64,000 nucleotides of DNA from Trichodesmium sp002260545 (GCF_050016015.1 NZ_JBNHEQ010000243.1:1-64000), one strand, 5' to 3'; counted from the stretch's first letter, positions 43,495 through 52,659 are shown. Numbers and translations: made by a program. The notes: generated by a model from the sequence alone, not told the origin.

Positions 43495-44380
43495 AAATTG
43501 TTTAAACCTAAGTCTATTGCTACTGCATTATCTGTTTTTACTACTGGCTCTGCCTCCGACTCAGTAATAAATTCTACTTCAAAAAACTGGGCATCAAATC
43601 TAGGGATTATTCTAACTTCCTTAAGATTCTTATCTGCTAATCTCTCAGGAAAAGGGATTTTTACTGCACCATATTCAGCCTTAAATTTCCTAGACATTGG
43701 AATATTGAAATATCCATCTTTTACCTTGATTCGAGGTATTATTAAAGGAAAGTATCCCTCTTTTTTGAGATATCTAGGCATTCGTATTTGTTCAAACCGA
43801 TAGAGACTTTCTTTGGCCTTCTGAATTAAGTTAAAAAATGACTTAAAAGACCTGTCTACCACTTTCAAAGTCTGTTGTGCAATATCAGTTTGAAGTAGCT
43901 GATAATTTTCATTTTCTTTGCAGTAATGATAGTTGGATTCATACCTTAGATATCCGCCCTCAGAAAAATAGAATTGTCGCACAGAATACAAGCCGACATT
44001 GTACATATTTTTAGATAATCTGCACAAAGTTTTTAACGCTTTAAATTCGGTGCTAGACAAATTTCTAATTTTGTTCTTTTGAGTTAGGTACATACAATAG
44101 TTTTCGCTGTATAATGTATATATTAGCGAAGTATACTTGAATTGTCAACATGACTACGGGTTAAAACCCGTCGATTCCCTTCCATCCCGCCGTTTAAACT
44201 GGCGGGTTTCCCACATACCGATTTTTTTTGATGATTTTGCTTATTAAAATATTACTTTAGCAAAGTATTTTTATTTTTATTTTTGTCGAGAATAGGTCTT
44301 GATTTTAGTGGAACGATTGCTACTCAGGAAGAGGTGTGCTAAAACTTTCACTAGAAAGCTATAGGATAACTTACCTGAAA

Positions 44381-44530
44381 ATGGTAGAAATTACTATTGA
44401 TGAATTACCTCAAAGTTTACAGACTCTATTATTTATAGAATCGAACCCACAAAAACTACACTAACTTTCTTCTATGAAGGAAAACCATTAGCAATCATTA
44501 ATAGTTATGAAATATTGGAAGGAAAAAAAT
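44381..44530 (+). pseudogene. Possible antitoxin-like small gene with a frameshift
   Basis: ATG at 44381 begins VEITIDELPQSLQTLLF, then meets a stop. In another frame TTLTFFYEGKPLAIINSYEI follows to a TGA overlapping the next gene's start. Together they look like a short antitoxin-type protein (a start like VEVTIDELP and an ending like GKPVAIINS are common in cyanobacterial antitoxins), broken by a one-base slip. No toxin gene is recognised next to it. The overlap with the ATG at 44529 means it may still matter for that gene's translation. Confidence 0.4.
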
Positions 44531-45116
44531 GATTCGTTTAATATCTTTAATATTTTTGATTTTTTTATGTTCTAGTTTAGCTTTATCGGAACCAGTTTCA
44601 ATTCCTAATGAATCAGATGTTTTATTTTCGACTGGTTTATGGCCAGGAGAAGGTATCCCACGTTTTAAATCAAAAATGAATCTCCAACCATTAGTGAAAC
44701 CAAAATTAGACTCTCCGCCTGTACAAGGACTGGAAGTAAAAAAGGGAACTATCCTTAATTTCACTGAAACTCTATACCAAACCATCGAATCAGATATTGT
44801 CATTATCGAAGAAACTCAAAAATTGAAAGTAACTAATTATGGAAATATCAAATACCTTTCGAGGGATGCTTATTATTCATCAGGAAAGCAGATCTACCTA
44901 ACTCTTGAAAAAGGAGAGCAAATTAATGTATTACAAAACCGAGCGGAAGGTGATACGTTCTTTGAATACCAAGGTAATATTTATGCCGGTTGGTGTCAAC
45001 CATGTTACGGTGCTTCCTATAAAACAGCCTGGTGGGTAAAGGTTACTATATTATCAAAGAGTGGTTGGGTACTAATTAATGAAAACACAGTGGAATTTTT
45101 AAAACGTCTATACTAA
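44529..45116 (+). CDS. Exported hypothetical protein, possible SH3-like domain
   Basis: 195 residues. Signal peptide IRLISLIFLIFLCSSLALSE, cleaved probably after LALS. The mature part starts with a Pro-rich spacer (GLWPGEGIPRFKSKMNLQPL), then a beta-rich domain: TLEKGEQINVLQNRAEGDTF, FEYQGNIYAGWCQPCYG and WWVKVTILSKSGWVLINENT. This resembles a bacterial SH3 fold (a turn followed by SGWVLI). WCQPCYG gives a CxxC pair, which could be redox-active or bind metal. I do not recognise the family. The start overlaps the antitoxin-like remnant; GGAAGG lies 8 bases upstream as a ribosome binding site. Confidence 0.65.
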   Translation: MIRLISLIFLIFLCSSLALSEPVSIPNESDVLFSTGLWPGEGIPRFKSKMNLQPLVKPKLDSPPVQGLEVKKGTILNFTETLYQTIESDIVIIEETQKLKVTNYGNIKYLSRDAYYSSGKQIYLTLEKGEQINVLQNRAEGDTFFEYQGNIYAGWCQPCYGASYKTAWWVKVTILSKSGWVLINENTVEFLKRLY

Positions 45117-45627
45117 TTTTCCCCTATGATATCAAGTCCAGTAATATTGGCATAAAAAAGCAGACAAACTGGGTTTGTATCAAATGTCCTACAACACTAA
45201 CATTGATGGAAAAATCGTGGTATAATACCAATTCAATAAAATAATGTTACAAATGAGTACCAAAAAATCCTTGTTTGGTATAGATTTTTCCATGACAGCC
45301 ATTTTTTGAATTTGTATTAGAAATACTACAGTAGAAATCTTCCTACAAGGATTTTTGTTCCATTGACTAGATGTATAATTTTGATTATGATAATAATTAT
45401 GATAACCATCCCAAGAAGTAAAATGGTCATTAATCAAGTAAATCAGGTTACAGAATCCCTTGAGTTAACTATAAATAGTAATTTTCCAGCCAGTCAGTAA
45501 CTAACTTTAACAAGGAACATCAACTATCATTATGACTGTTTTCTTGTTAATGACAAAGCAACCTTATATTACTCAATCAATCATATTCCTCAAAGTCAAC
45601 AAGATTTAAGAGTAGCTCTCTTCGTCA
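45117..45627. other. Gene-free stretch upstream of the CobW gene
   Basis: An ATACCAATTC repeat end occurs at about 45226, sharing AATGTTACAAATGAG with the 55120 element. A TGATAATAATTATGA palindrome-like site lies at 45388-45402. The 82-residue open frame on the minus strand (45189-45437) has no protein character. A frame before 45628 (LTKEHQLSL region) is not convincing either. Confidence 0.5.
45388..45402. promoter_or_regulatory. Candidate Zur/Fur-type box upstream of the CobW gene
   Basis: TGATAATAATTATGA differs at one base from a perfect 7-1-7 palindrome of the form TGATAATnATTATCA. It is 226 bases before the CobW start, which is far for an operator, and the surrounding DNA is very AT-rich, so chance is a real possibility. 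Confidence 0.3.
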
Positions 45628-46626
45628 ATGAATTTAACGATAATGGATAATTCACTACAATTAGATATTCCTAAAAGAGGGATGCCAGTAACAATAGTAA
45701 CTGGATTTCTAGGCAGTGGTAAAACAACCCTGATCAATCAAATTTTGTATAATAAGCAGAATTTAAAAGTTGCAATATTAGTTAATGAATTTGGGGATAT
45801 TAATATAGATAGCCAGTTATTAATAGATCTTAATGACAATATGGTAGAACTTAGCAATGGTTGTATTTGTTGTACTGTAAATGATGGATTAGTAGATGCA
45901 GTTTACCAAATTTTAGAAAGTGATAAAAAAATTGATTATTTAATTATAGAAACTACTGGTTTAGCAGATCCTTTGCCAATTATATTAACTTTTTTGGGTA
46001 CAGATTTGAAAGATTTAACTTACTTAGATTCTGTATTAACTTTAGTGGATTGTGAAAATTTTACACCAGACCATTTTGATAGTGAAGCAGCTTTGAAACA
46101 GATTGCTTATGGGGATATTATTTTACTAAATAAAACAGATTTAGTTTGCCAAGATCAAGTAGATTATTTAGAGTCTTATATTAAAACTGTAAATAATGGA
46201 GCTAAGATTTTGAGAAGTGAGTACAGCAAGGTCCAATTATACTTAATTCTAGATGTAAATCTATCTAAGCTTCAGCCTTATTTTCTAGAAGACAGCAATA
46301 ATCAGGATGAATTACAAAAAATTTCTAAAAATCATCTAATAAATGATGGCTTTACATCTATTTCATTCCAAAGTAAAAGACCTTTTTCTGTAGTCAAATT
46401 TCAAGAGAATTTTTTAGAGGAATTACCAAAGAATATATTTAGAGCAAAAGGAATTCTTTGGTTTCAAGAAAGTGAATTAAAACATATATTTCAATTGAGC
46501 GGTAAACGCTATGATATGCAAGTAGAGGAATGGTCAACTACTCCGACAAATCAGTTAGTATTGATTGGCCGAAATTTGAATCCATTAATGATTCAACAAG
46601 GCTTAACAAATTGTCTCACTATGTGA
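45628..46626 (+). CDS. CobW/COG0523-family GTPase, putative zinc metallochaperone
   Basis: 332 residues. G1 P-loop GFLGSGKTTL at 26-35, the metal-binding CxCC motif in NGCICC (C79-C82), Walker B-like IIETTGLADP, and G4 LLNKTDL. The C-terminal CobW_C domain ends in LVLIGRNLNPLMIQQGL. COG0523 proteins use GTP to deliver metals, often zinc, to client enzymes. The next gene, 125 bases downstream, is folE, a zinc enzyme, and COG0523/folE pairing is a known theme in zinc homeostasis. No His-rich tail is seen. Cobalamin genes are absent, so a cobaltochelatase role is unlikely. Confidence 0.88.
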   Translation: MNLTIMDNSLQLDIPKRGMPVTIVTGFLGSGKTTLINQILYNKQNLKVAILVNEFGDINIDSQLLIDLNDNMVELSNGCICCTVNDGLVDAVYQILESDKKIDYLIIETTGLADPLPIILTFLGTDLKDLTYLDSVLTLVDCENFTPDHFDSEAALKQIAYGDIILLNKTDLVCQDQVDYLESYIKTVNNGAKILRSEYSKVQLYLILDVNLSKLQPYFLEDSNNQDELQKISKNHLINDGFTSISFQSKRPFSVVKFQENFLEELPKNIFRAKGILWFQESELKHIFQLSGKRYDMQVEEWSTTPTNQLVLIGRNLNPLMIQQGLTNCLTM

Positions 46627-46751
46627 TAAATTAATATTGGGGATTATCGGAGAAATTACAGATAATAATCCTCTTAATAAAGAGGAACTTTATGTGGTAA
46701 AATATCTCCTAAAATTGCCCGATAAAATCTTAAGCTTAAAGCCTTTTAACT

Positions 46752-47390
46752 ATGACTTTACCAGTAATTCCAGAATTTGTTTCTACCGATGACTTGAAAA
46801 CAGAATCTCAGCCTCCTGTTACAGAAGCTGAAATGATTCAAGCAGTAAGAACCTTATTAATAGGATTAGGAGAAAATCCAGATAGAGAAGGATTATTAGA
46901 TACTCCTAAACGAGTGGTAAAAGCACTAAAATATCTCACTTCAGGTTATCATCAATCTCTAGATGAATTACTGAATGGAGCTGTTTTTAATGAAGATGCC
47001 TCTGAAATGGTTTTAGTTCGAGATATCGATCTATTTAGCTCTTGTGAGCATCATATTTTGCCTATTATTGGCCGCGCTCATGTAGCATATATTCCTGATG
47101 GAAAAGTAATTGGACTATCAAAAATTGCTCGAATTTGTGAAATGTATGCCCGACGTTTACAAGTACAAGAACGTCTCACAGCACAAATAGGTGATGCACT
47201 TCAAGGATTACTTAAACCTCTAGGTGTTGCTGTAGTTATTGAAGCAACTCATATGTGTATGGTTATGCGTGGAGTAGAAAAACCAGGTTCTTGGACAACT
47301 ACTAGCGCTATGCGTGGTGTTTTTGCTGATGACGTGAAAACTCGTCAAGAGTTTATGAATTTAATTATGCATCGCCCTAGTTTTCATTAG
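46752..47390 (+). CDS. folE: GTP cyclohydrolase I
   Basis: Zinc-dependent enzyme that opens GTP to 7,8-dihydroneopterin triphosphate, the entry step of folate and biopterin synthesis. 212 residues. Zinc ligands C98 and H101 in SSCEHHILPIIGRAHVAYIP and C169 in EATHMCMVMRGVEKPGS; GLSKIARI and YARRLQVQERLTAQI are conserved core stretches. All active-site residues are there. Its neighbour, the CobW GTPase, could supply zinc. This is the type I (FolE) protein, not the zinc-independent FolE2. Starts ATG 46752. Confidence 0.95.
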   Translation: MTLPVIPEFVSTDDLKTESQPPVTEAEMIQAVRTLLIGLGENPDREGLLDTPKRVVKALKYLTSGYHQSLDELLNGAVFNEDASEMVLVRDIDLFSSCEHHILPIIGRAHVAYIPDGKVIGLSKIARICEMYARRLQVQERLTAQIGDALQGLLKPLGVAVVIEATHMCMVMRGVEKPGSWTTTSAMRGVFADDVKTRQEFMNLIMHRPSFH

Positions 47391-48120
47391 ATTTTTTGGC
47401 GTTGGTGATTTTGGCTATGATTTTTCTGAAATGGCGATTTCCTAACTCCTAATTAAAAAGCATTTTATATTTTACGCTCTTTAGATTTCATAGCTTGATT
47501 CACCAACGCCGTTTTTTTAAGTTAAGCGACAATAACTAAAAGTCGGTTGGCATTAAAATTCCTGATGATGCTAAGACAAAAGACACTAATAGACATATCC
47601 AAAAAATAAACTTGCCCTTTATTTAGTATCAGTAAGAGAAGTAAAAGTTACTCAAAAAATTATTTTCCTTGCTTTTTCGGTAAAAATCTCTTCCCTGTTC
47701 CTTGTTCCCTACTTTTACAAAAAGTCTATATTTTTTTCGGATATGTCTAATACTGAAATCAGATAAATTATTATAAGCTTTTATTATACACCACTATCTA
47801 CTTTTCTTAGACCTTTACCAAATCTTTATATATTTAACAGGACTTACGCAGTACCTCTATATATAGAGTATAAATTGGTCATTATTCAAGAGATAGACAC
47901 TATCATTAGTGCCGTTGCGTAAATCCTGTTTAATCTAATCGGGACTTATGCAAGCCATCTGTAAATAGTATTTTTTGTAGTAGCAATTGATGAATTGCCC
48001 CTACAGGTAGCGTATGTGCGTAAGTCCTGATAATCTCTAGCTATCTTCATCGAATCTTCAGATATAACTATCTATCCTTACGTTATGATACGGTTGTTGA
48101 TCAATTAGGAGAAAACAGCA
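47391..48120. other. Gene-free stretch with two MITE-like elements
   Basis: 730 bases. GCGTTGGTGATTTTGGCTAT at 47400 (also at 51895) is followed by poly-T tracts. Two abutting elements with GGACTTACGCA ends occupy 47838-48029. The PEP-CTERM gene has an AGGAGA ribosome binding site at 48108-48113. Confidence 0.65.
47838..48029. repeat. Two adjacent CAGGACTTACGCA elements
   Basis: Element A (47838-47928) has ends CAGGACTTACGCA and TGCGTAAATCCTG. Element B (about 47940-48029) has GGGACTTATGCA and TGCGTAAGTCCTG. About 90 bp each, non-coding interiors. Ends of this kind are widespread in filamentous cyanobacteria as MITE termini. Confidence 0.75.
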
Positions 48121-48765
48121 ATGATAAAGTTAAAGGATCTAATAGCTTCAACAGTATTAGGTGCTGGTTTGTTTTTGATTAATCTAGCTCCAGCACAAGC
48201 CATAATTTTTAACTGGAGCTTTAGTAATAATGTTGGTGGAATAGATGGAACAGTTTCAGGAACATTAGAATTATCAGAAAGTAATGGAGATGGAGTTGCA
48301 GCAACATCAGTTATCCTGAAATCTACAACAAATCCAGTATTTGATGATTTAGTTGGATTTGATTTTTCTACAGTTCCAAACTTCCAGAATCAATTTAATG
48401 TGACAGGAGGAGAGATTACAGCAGCACTTTTTGGAACTGATTTCTTTAGTAATACAACTAATTTTAATCTAGAATTCAACTCAGAGGTATTTGGAGATCC
48501 AGATAGTCAAAATTTAGGTTTACTCACAATAGCTGGAAACCCACTACCCACTTCTATTGGTGGTGATGGAATTTGTCCTGAAAATTGTTTACAAACAGCT
48601 CCACTTTTTGGAGACAATACAGGAGAAACTGAGTTTGCTCCTACTTTTAATGCTGTACCTGAAACTTCACCTAATGCTGTACCTGAAACTTCACCTACTG
48701 CAGGGTTATTAGTTGTATTGGGATTAATTGGAGTCAGCCAACTTCGTAAAACAATTCGTAATTAG
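48121..48765 (+). CDS. PEP-CTERM sorting-domain protein
   Basis: 214 residues. Signal peptide (IASTVLGAGLFLINLAPAQA, cleavage after AQA); beta-rich middle (WSFSNNVGGIDGTVSGTLEL) typical of cyanobacterial exported PEP-CTERM proteins; two Cys near residue 153. The C-terminus has VPETSPTAGLLVVLGLIGVS followed by QLRK, i.e. the variant PET motif, a membrane helix and a basic end. The PET motif region is duplicated by a 24-bp tandem repeat (NAVPETSP twice). Function unknown; surface or matrix. A strong ribosome binding site AGGAGA precedes it. Confidence 0.85.
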   Translation: MIKLKDLIASTVLGAGLFLINLAPAQAIIFNWSFSNNVGGIDGTVSGTLELSESNGDGVAATSVILKSTTNPVFDDLVGFDFSTVPNFQNQFNVTGGEITAALFGTDFFSNTTNFNLEFNSEVFGDPDSQNLGLLTIAGNPLPTSIGGDGICPENCLQTAPLFGDNTGETEFAPTFNAVPETSPNAVPETSPTAGLLVVLGLIGVSQLRKTIRN

Positions 48766-48781
48766 TTTGGATAAAAACTTT

Positions 48782-48905
48782 TACCGAAAAATTGTGGTTT
48801 AAACCCTCCCCTTTTAAGGGGATAATAAATAAAAATTTTCATGATTAGTCAATCCTCTTCTTTTCTTCGGTAATAATTAATAGTTAATAATTAATTATTA
48901 ATTGT
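48782..48905. repeat. Dispersed ATTATC / GGCTTTAAACC repeat, copy 7
   Basis: TACCGAAAAATTGTGGTTTA, AACCCTCCCCTTTTAAGGGG, AAATTTTCATGATTAGTCAA, TCCTCTTCTTTTCTTCGG and TTAATAATTAATTATTAATT. Second hairpin incomplete. Confidence 0.7.
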
Positions 48906-48955
48906 TGAAAAACATTCTGTGCCAATCAAGCACAGATGAAAAAAAATTCAAAAAT

Positions 48956-48990
48956 GAATAAAGATACTGGTTTTGCCAGTATCTTTATTC
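48956..48990. terminator. Bidirectional terminator between convergent genes
   Basis: Perfect 15-bp stem: GAATAAAGATACTGG pairs with CCAGTATCTTTATTC, with a 5-base TTTTG loop. A-rich sequence on the left and moderately T-rich on the right. It lies between the convergent PEP-CTERM and glycosyltransferase genes, as expected of a shared terminator. Confidence 0.75.
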
Positions 48991-49051
48991 ACTATTTTAT
49001 AAACTGAAATAATGACAATTGACCACTACCCATAATTTTACCCAATTGGCA

Positions 49052-50200
49052 TTAAATCAAACTACTTAACTTTAGATTCCTTTCTCGTAAAACCTCATCA
49101 TAAAGCATTTCCAATTGAGTAATATTTCGACTCAGAGTATAACGTTCCAAAACCCTTTGCCGAGCTTTTTGCCCCAAAAGAATACTTAACTCAGGATGAT
49201 CCCTAAACACAGGCAATAAAGTTTGTAATTGGGTAGTAACATTATGAGTATTTAAAATTATACCAGCTCCTTTCTCCAACACCTCACCATCAGCACCCGC
49301 ATCTGTAGCTACACAAGCTAAACCACAAGACATTGCCTCCAATAAAGCCAAAGACAAACCCTCCACCAAAGAAGGTAAAATAAATACATCAGCACCACGC
49401 AAAATTTCTATCCGTCGTTGCTCATCACTCACATACCCAAACCAACTAACTCCCTGAACATCGCCATAAAACATTTCCAGAGAAGCAGCTAATGGCCCAT
49501 CCCCAACGATCGCTAAACAACTATCATTACCCATATCCGAATGTTTCCAAGCTTTGAGCAGAGACTCAACATTTTTCTCTGTGGAAATACGACCCAAATA
49601 TAGAAACACACGGCTAGCATTTAACTCAGTCTTCAAACTAGAGACACCAGGAGAATACTTATCTGCATCTACTCCATTAGGAATAACTGCCACTTTTTTT
49701 TCAGGGACCCCCAATTTAATAAATAAATCTTTTTGTATTTCTGAAAAAATAATTACTCGGTCATAATTTGCTAGAAAAGGAGCATAGAGTTGATAGGCTA
49801 AAAATTGGGTTCCAGATTTAATATTCCGTGGTTTACTATCAAACTGGGCATGAAAAGTTGCTACTAAAGGAATATTTAACTCCTCACAAATTTCAGGTAA
49901 TAAAAAATCTAGAGGAGATAGGGTAAGAGATGCGTGGACAATATCAGGCTTAAGTTTCTGTAGAGCCTGACTTAAGACTTTACTAGATTTAAGACTAGGT
50001 ATGGTGTAACCCTGAGATTTATATATACAAGGTAGAGACACTTCCTGAAACTTTGGCCATTTGTCAGGTTCAGTATCTTCAGTTGCAAAGTGAAGGAAGC
50101 TAACCTGATAACCTCTATCCAATAGAGCATTGGTTATTTCTCTGGAGTAAGTGACGTTGCCACAAAAAGGATATTTTTTTCCAAGCCAAGCAATATGCAT
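49052..50200 (-). CDS. Family-4 (GT-B) glycosyltransferase
   Basis: 382 residues. GT-B fold: N-terminal acceptor domain (WLGKKYPFCGNVTYSREITN, then DIVHASLTLSPLDFLLPEIC and VATFHAQFDS); donor domain with VIPNGVDADKYSP, FLYLGRISTEKNVESLLKAW, LAIVGDGPLAASLE, then FILPSLVEGLSLALLEAMSC with the EGxxxxxLE nucleotide-sugar signature. The sugar and acceptor are unknown; exopolysaccharide or lipid glycosylation is usual. No other polysaccharide genes are adjacent. A 55-bp scrap of a paralogue is at 41343. Confidence 0.9.
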   Translation of the reverse strand: MHIAWLGKKYPFCGNVTYSREITNALLDRGYQVSFLHFATEDTEPDKWPKFQEVSLPCIYKSQGYTIPSLKSSKVLSQALQKLKPDIVHASLTLSPLDFLLPEICEELNIPLVATFHAQFDSKPRNIKSGTQFLAYQLYAPFLANYDRVIIFSEIQKDLFIKLGVPEKKVAVIPNGVDADKYSPGVSSLKTELNASRVFLYLGRISTEKNVESLLKAWKHSDMGNDSCLAIVGDGPLAASLEMFYGDVQGVSWFGYVSDEQRRIEILRGADVFILPSLVEGLSLALLEAMSCGLACVATDAGADGEVLEKGAGIILNTHNVTTQLQTLLPVFRDHPELSILLGQKARQRVLERYTLSRNITQLEMLYDEVLRERNLKLSSLI

Positions 50201-51012
50201 TCAGATGAACGGGCAGATATTATTATTGAGCGATTTTATCGTAAACAGACAAAAAACGTCTCAGTCTGTAAATAATACCATCTGCCATCTAAAAAGTTAG
50301 ATTCAGTCTAGCTATTAGTCAGAAGTTGTAGGGGCGAATGGCCATTTGCTACCCACAACTTTCCTATTGGAATGCTCCGCATTCATGTCGGCTCAAGCGC
50401 CGAAACGTTTTACCGAAATATTGTGGTTTAAAGCCTCCCCTTGGATAGGGGATAATAAATAAAAATTTTCCTGTTCGTCAATCCTCTTCTTTTCAAGGAG
50501 AGGTAATTCGCGCATTCTTAATTCGCGCATTCTTAATTCTTGAAATGTTCCGTAGGAAAACGCCCCTACAAGATGTATGGAACTTCAGAATTTTTTTGGG
50601 TCAACTTTCATTATTTCAGCGATCGCCACTGTGAAAAGTTTTAATTATCAATCTGAACTTCTAGTTTTAAATTTTTCAATTTTGTCATCAATCTCTGACA
50701 AAAAATGGCAAAAATTCCCTGAAATATTAAACGGAATTTCAATACTTTCCGCGTTTTCCATGATAATATGAATATAGTATAATCTAAGGCTTTTTCTGTT
50801 TAAAAAAGATTTTATAGCCTGAAATGCTTATTATTTCGTTGTTTAGACAAGCGATCGCCTCTTATGGATTTAAGGATGACGAACTAATTTTTCTAAGTTA
50901 TCCATCTACTGATTTGACGTATTTGCAATTATATGATAAAATAAAATATTACTTACATTATCTGTAAATCTGGGCGGGATAACCATCCATCGACAGTTAT
51001 CACCGATAGCTC
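50201..51012. other. Gene-free stretch: a REP unit split by another repeat
   Basis: 812 bases. A REP half GTAGGGGCGAATGGCCAT at 50329 and its partner AAAACGCCCCTAC ending at 50571 are separated by GCATTCATGTCGGC-type repeat and ATTATC/GGCTTTAAACC copy 8 (50410-50508): nested insertions. Downstream are two HIP1 sites and AT-rich DNA. The 64-residue open frame at 50577 has no support as a gene. Confidence 0.6.
50410..50508. repeat. Dispersed ATTATC / GGCTTTAAACC repeat, copy 8 (inside a REP unit)
   Basis: TACCGAAATATTGTGGTTTA, AAGCCTCCCCTTGGATAGGG, AAAATTTTCCTGTTCGTCAA, TCCTCTTCTTTTCAAGGAGA then GGTAATT. It breaks a REP palindrome, so it inserted after the REP unit was in place. Confidence 0.7.
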
Positions 51013-51579
51013 TTATTTCGCTTGATACGGCAGAGATGAATGGTGCAGATTGATTTTCAGATCGCCGTTTTCATCGCGAACATAACCAAAAGAGTATTCT
51101 ACCTTGATCTCGCTACCGTCTGTTTTGGTGAAAAAATACTCACCCATCGAGGTGGCTGTATTGCACTGGGTAATAATTCCTTCATTCTCAAAGCGCACTT
51201 TGTTATAGGGCGCAAGAGCAAAACCTTTATCTTCGCTGATGCTGCCGCCGACAAAATAAGACAAAGCCTCTTTCTCTGTCCCTCTGAACGGATCATCGCT
51301 GGCCAGTGTAGGTTTGAACAAAACCGTACCAAGATCATAAGCATAAAGCCTGTCAAGAGTGCTTTGTGCTTCTGCTTCTGGGTTTTCTGCCTTGCCAATG
51401 GCGACAATGGCTTGGCCCCAGCTTTGCTGTGCAGCTAAAACATCGCTTTCTGTGACAGGATTTTCGCATGGCGCAGCCTGTGTCTGTTTCGTTTCCGGAG
51501 ATTGAGGGTTCGTGCAACTAGCTATTATGGGTACTGTGGATAGGATTAAAAGTCCAAATAAATATGGTTTCATGGTCAT
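51013..51579 (-). CDS. Lipoprotein of the NTF2/SnoaL-like, so-called phosphoribosyl-AMP cyclohydrolase, family
   Basis: 188 residues. Lipoprotein signal: LFGLLILSTVPIIASC, with the Cys at ~22. The mature part has AAQQSWGQAIVAIGKAENP, FKPTLASDDPFRGTEKEALS, YFVGGSISEDKGFALAPYNK, VRFENEGIITQC, YFFTKTDGSEIKVEYSFGYV and INLHHSSLPY. Proteins with this pattern are common in marine bacteria and are often labelled phosphoribosyl-AMP cyclohydrolase in databases; no HisI motif is present here, and the alpha-helix/beta-sheet order is more like an NTF2/SnoaL fold. Function unknown. The coding sequence is visibly richer in GC than the surroundings, suggesting transfer. Confidence 0.7.
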   Translation of the reverse strand: MTMKPYLFGLLILSTVPIIASCTNPQSPETKQTQAAPCENPVTESDVLAAQQSWGQAIVAIGKAENPEAEAQSTLDRLYAYDLGTVLFKPTLASDDPFRGTEKEALSYFVGGSISEDKGFALAPYNKVRFENEGIITQCNTATSMGEYFFTKTDGSEIKVEYSFGYVRDENGDLKINLHHSSLPYQAK

Positions 51580-51942
51580 CTTTTTCTTTTATAGGGCTAG
51601 GCGTAAATAGGTTAACCTATTTCTACCTAAAGGATTATAGATAATTTTCTTGAGAAAGTTGCTGAAATTGTTCATCATTTCTGGATAATTGGCCAAGGAA
51701 ATAGATATAGCGCTACTTGAATCGGGAATAGGGAATAGGGAATAGGGAATAGTAAACTGTCAAAGGGTTTTTCCTGCGGAACGCTCCGCGTTTTCCTACG
51801 GAATGCTACGCAAACATGTTGCGAAGCAAAACAGGATTTAGAAATGTCCTAACCAATTAACCTAGTGCTATATTATTGAAAAATTATGGGCGTTGGTGAT
51901 TTTGGCTATGATTTTTCCAAGCCTAGAAACCGGGTTTGTATT

Positions 51943-52159
51943 ATACCAAGCGTGAAAAAAGAATGTTACGAATAGTAAGAGCGATAAAAAGACTTTATAG
52001 GAGATGTCTCTTGGACAAAAAATATGATTTATGACCTAAAAAACTATATTAAAGCCATTCCCATGCGACTCCGTACGGACGCCCTTATGCAACGTCCCTA
52101 CCTCCTGACTCCTAAAAAGTACCCTAGCTATTTGTAGCAAAAATTTATTAAACTGGTAT
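51943..52159 (+). repeat. 217-bp ATACC...GGTAT element, copy A (inverted partner at 53857)
   Basis: Shares with the reverse complement of 53857-54072 nearly its whole length, including AAAAAGAATSTTACGAATAG, GCGATAAAAAG, ATGATTTATGACCTAA and ATTAAAGCCATTCCCATGCG, then ACTCCGTACGGACGCCCTTA. The two copies flank the FAD enzyme gene in opposite orientation. Confidence 0.85.
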
Positions 52160-52621
52160 TAGATGGCTTACCATACAGACATCTGTCTCCAACAAACCCC
52201 GTTTCTTATAAAATTTTATAGTTCAATTCACCAATTCCCAATTATGTTATGGGCAGAGTAGTACCGATACTGTGCCCTTGTAGAACCCATTTGGGATCTA
52301 TTTAAAAGTGGATGGGGAGATGGGGAGATGGGGAGTGGGGGGAGATGGGGCGTATTAGATATCTCCCACTCATCCAATCATCCAATCAATTCTTACCCAT
52401 TTTTTATCAATTGCTTCTCCTGATGACCTATTTTCTGGAGATACCAAATGGGTTCTATGTACTGAGTATTCGCTGTGAACATTTATCTATACATTTGAGA
52501 CAAGATGTATTTAAAAGCCTGTAATCTACATATCAAAAGGCTTGCAGCCTATTTGTGGTTAATGTGAAGTTCAAAATCTTGTTTGCGAGCCGTTACAGCT
52601 ATAATATATTATAAAAACGAT

Positions 52622-52634
52622 AATGATTATCATT
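52622..52634. promoter_or_regulatory. Fur/Zur-type box 1
   Basis: Perfect 13-bp palindrome AATGATTATCATT, extended on the left to GATAATGATTATCATT. It ends 26 bases before the ATG at 52660. It matches the classic Fur-box half sites and a cyanobacterial Zur-type 7-1-7 pattern, so iron and zinc control cannot be separated. Confidence 0.7.
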
Positions 52635-52659
52635 CCTATAATTATTGTTCTTTAATTCC

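Larger units (their letters stand above)
42793..44093 (-). pseudogene. tnpB: tnpB of a second IS605-group family, broken by two palindromic insertions
   Basis: Reads from ATG 44091-44093 as a TnpB (NLSSTEFKALKTLCRLSKNM, then FKSFFNLIQKAKESLYRFEQ, then AIDLGLNNLA with the first RuvC Asp). At 43471-43494 a 24-bp palindrome (arm AGCTGCGTTGCA) interrupts the frame; after it the normal sequence CVSNTGSSFILDGRKLKSIN resumes in another frame. A one-base slip near 43385 follows, then VRDYLNKAARYLINWC and PHHSLRLKLKSMCDRYGLTY. Near 42930-42983 a second hairpin insertion splits GKRVKR from GLYKTREGKFINADTNGASN. The gene would end at 42793. It lacks activity as it stands. Different family from the copies at 6447 and 14104. 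Confidence 0.85.
51580..52659. other. Long gene-free stretch with repeats and a Fur/Zur box at its end
   Basis: Over 1 kb. GGGAATAGGGAATAGGGAAT tandem units lie at ~51724, then GGAACGCTCCGCGTTTTCCT repeats. The 217-bp ATACC...GGTAT element is at 51943-52159. GATGGGGAGATGGGGAGATG units lie at ~52310. The Fur/Zur palindrome is at 52622-52634. The 70-residue open frame at 52312 is repeat DNA and not accepted. Confidence 0.6.

Noticed and set aside
45189..45437. 82-residue open frame on the minus strand
   Set aside because: Low-complexity His/Tyr/Asn/Ile composition from AT-rich DNA; overlaps repeat ends.
50577..50771. 64-residue open frame
   Set aside because: Starts in a REP end, AT-rich composition, no homologue recognised.
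52312..52524. 70-residue open frame
   Set aside because: Its start is the GATGGGGA tandem repeat; the rest is non-coding in character.
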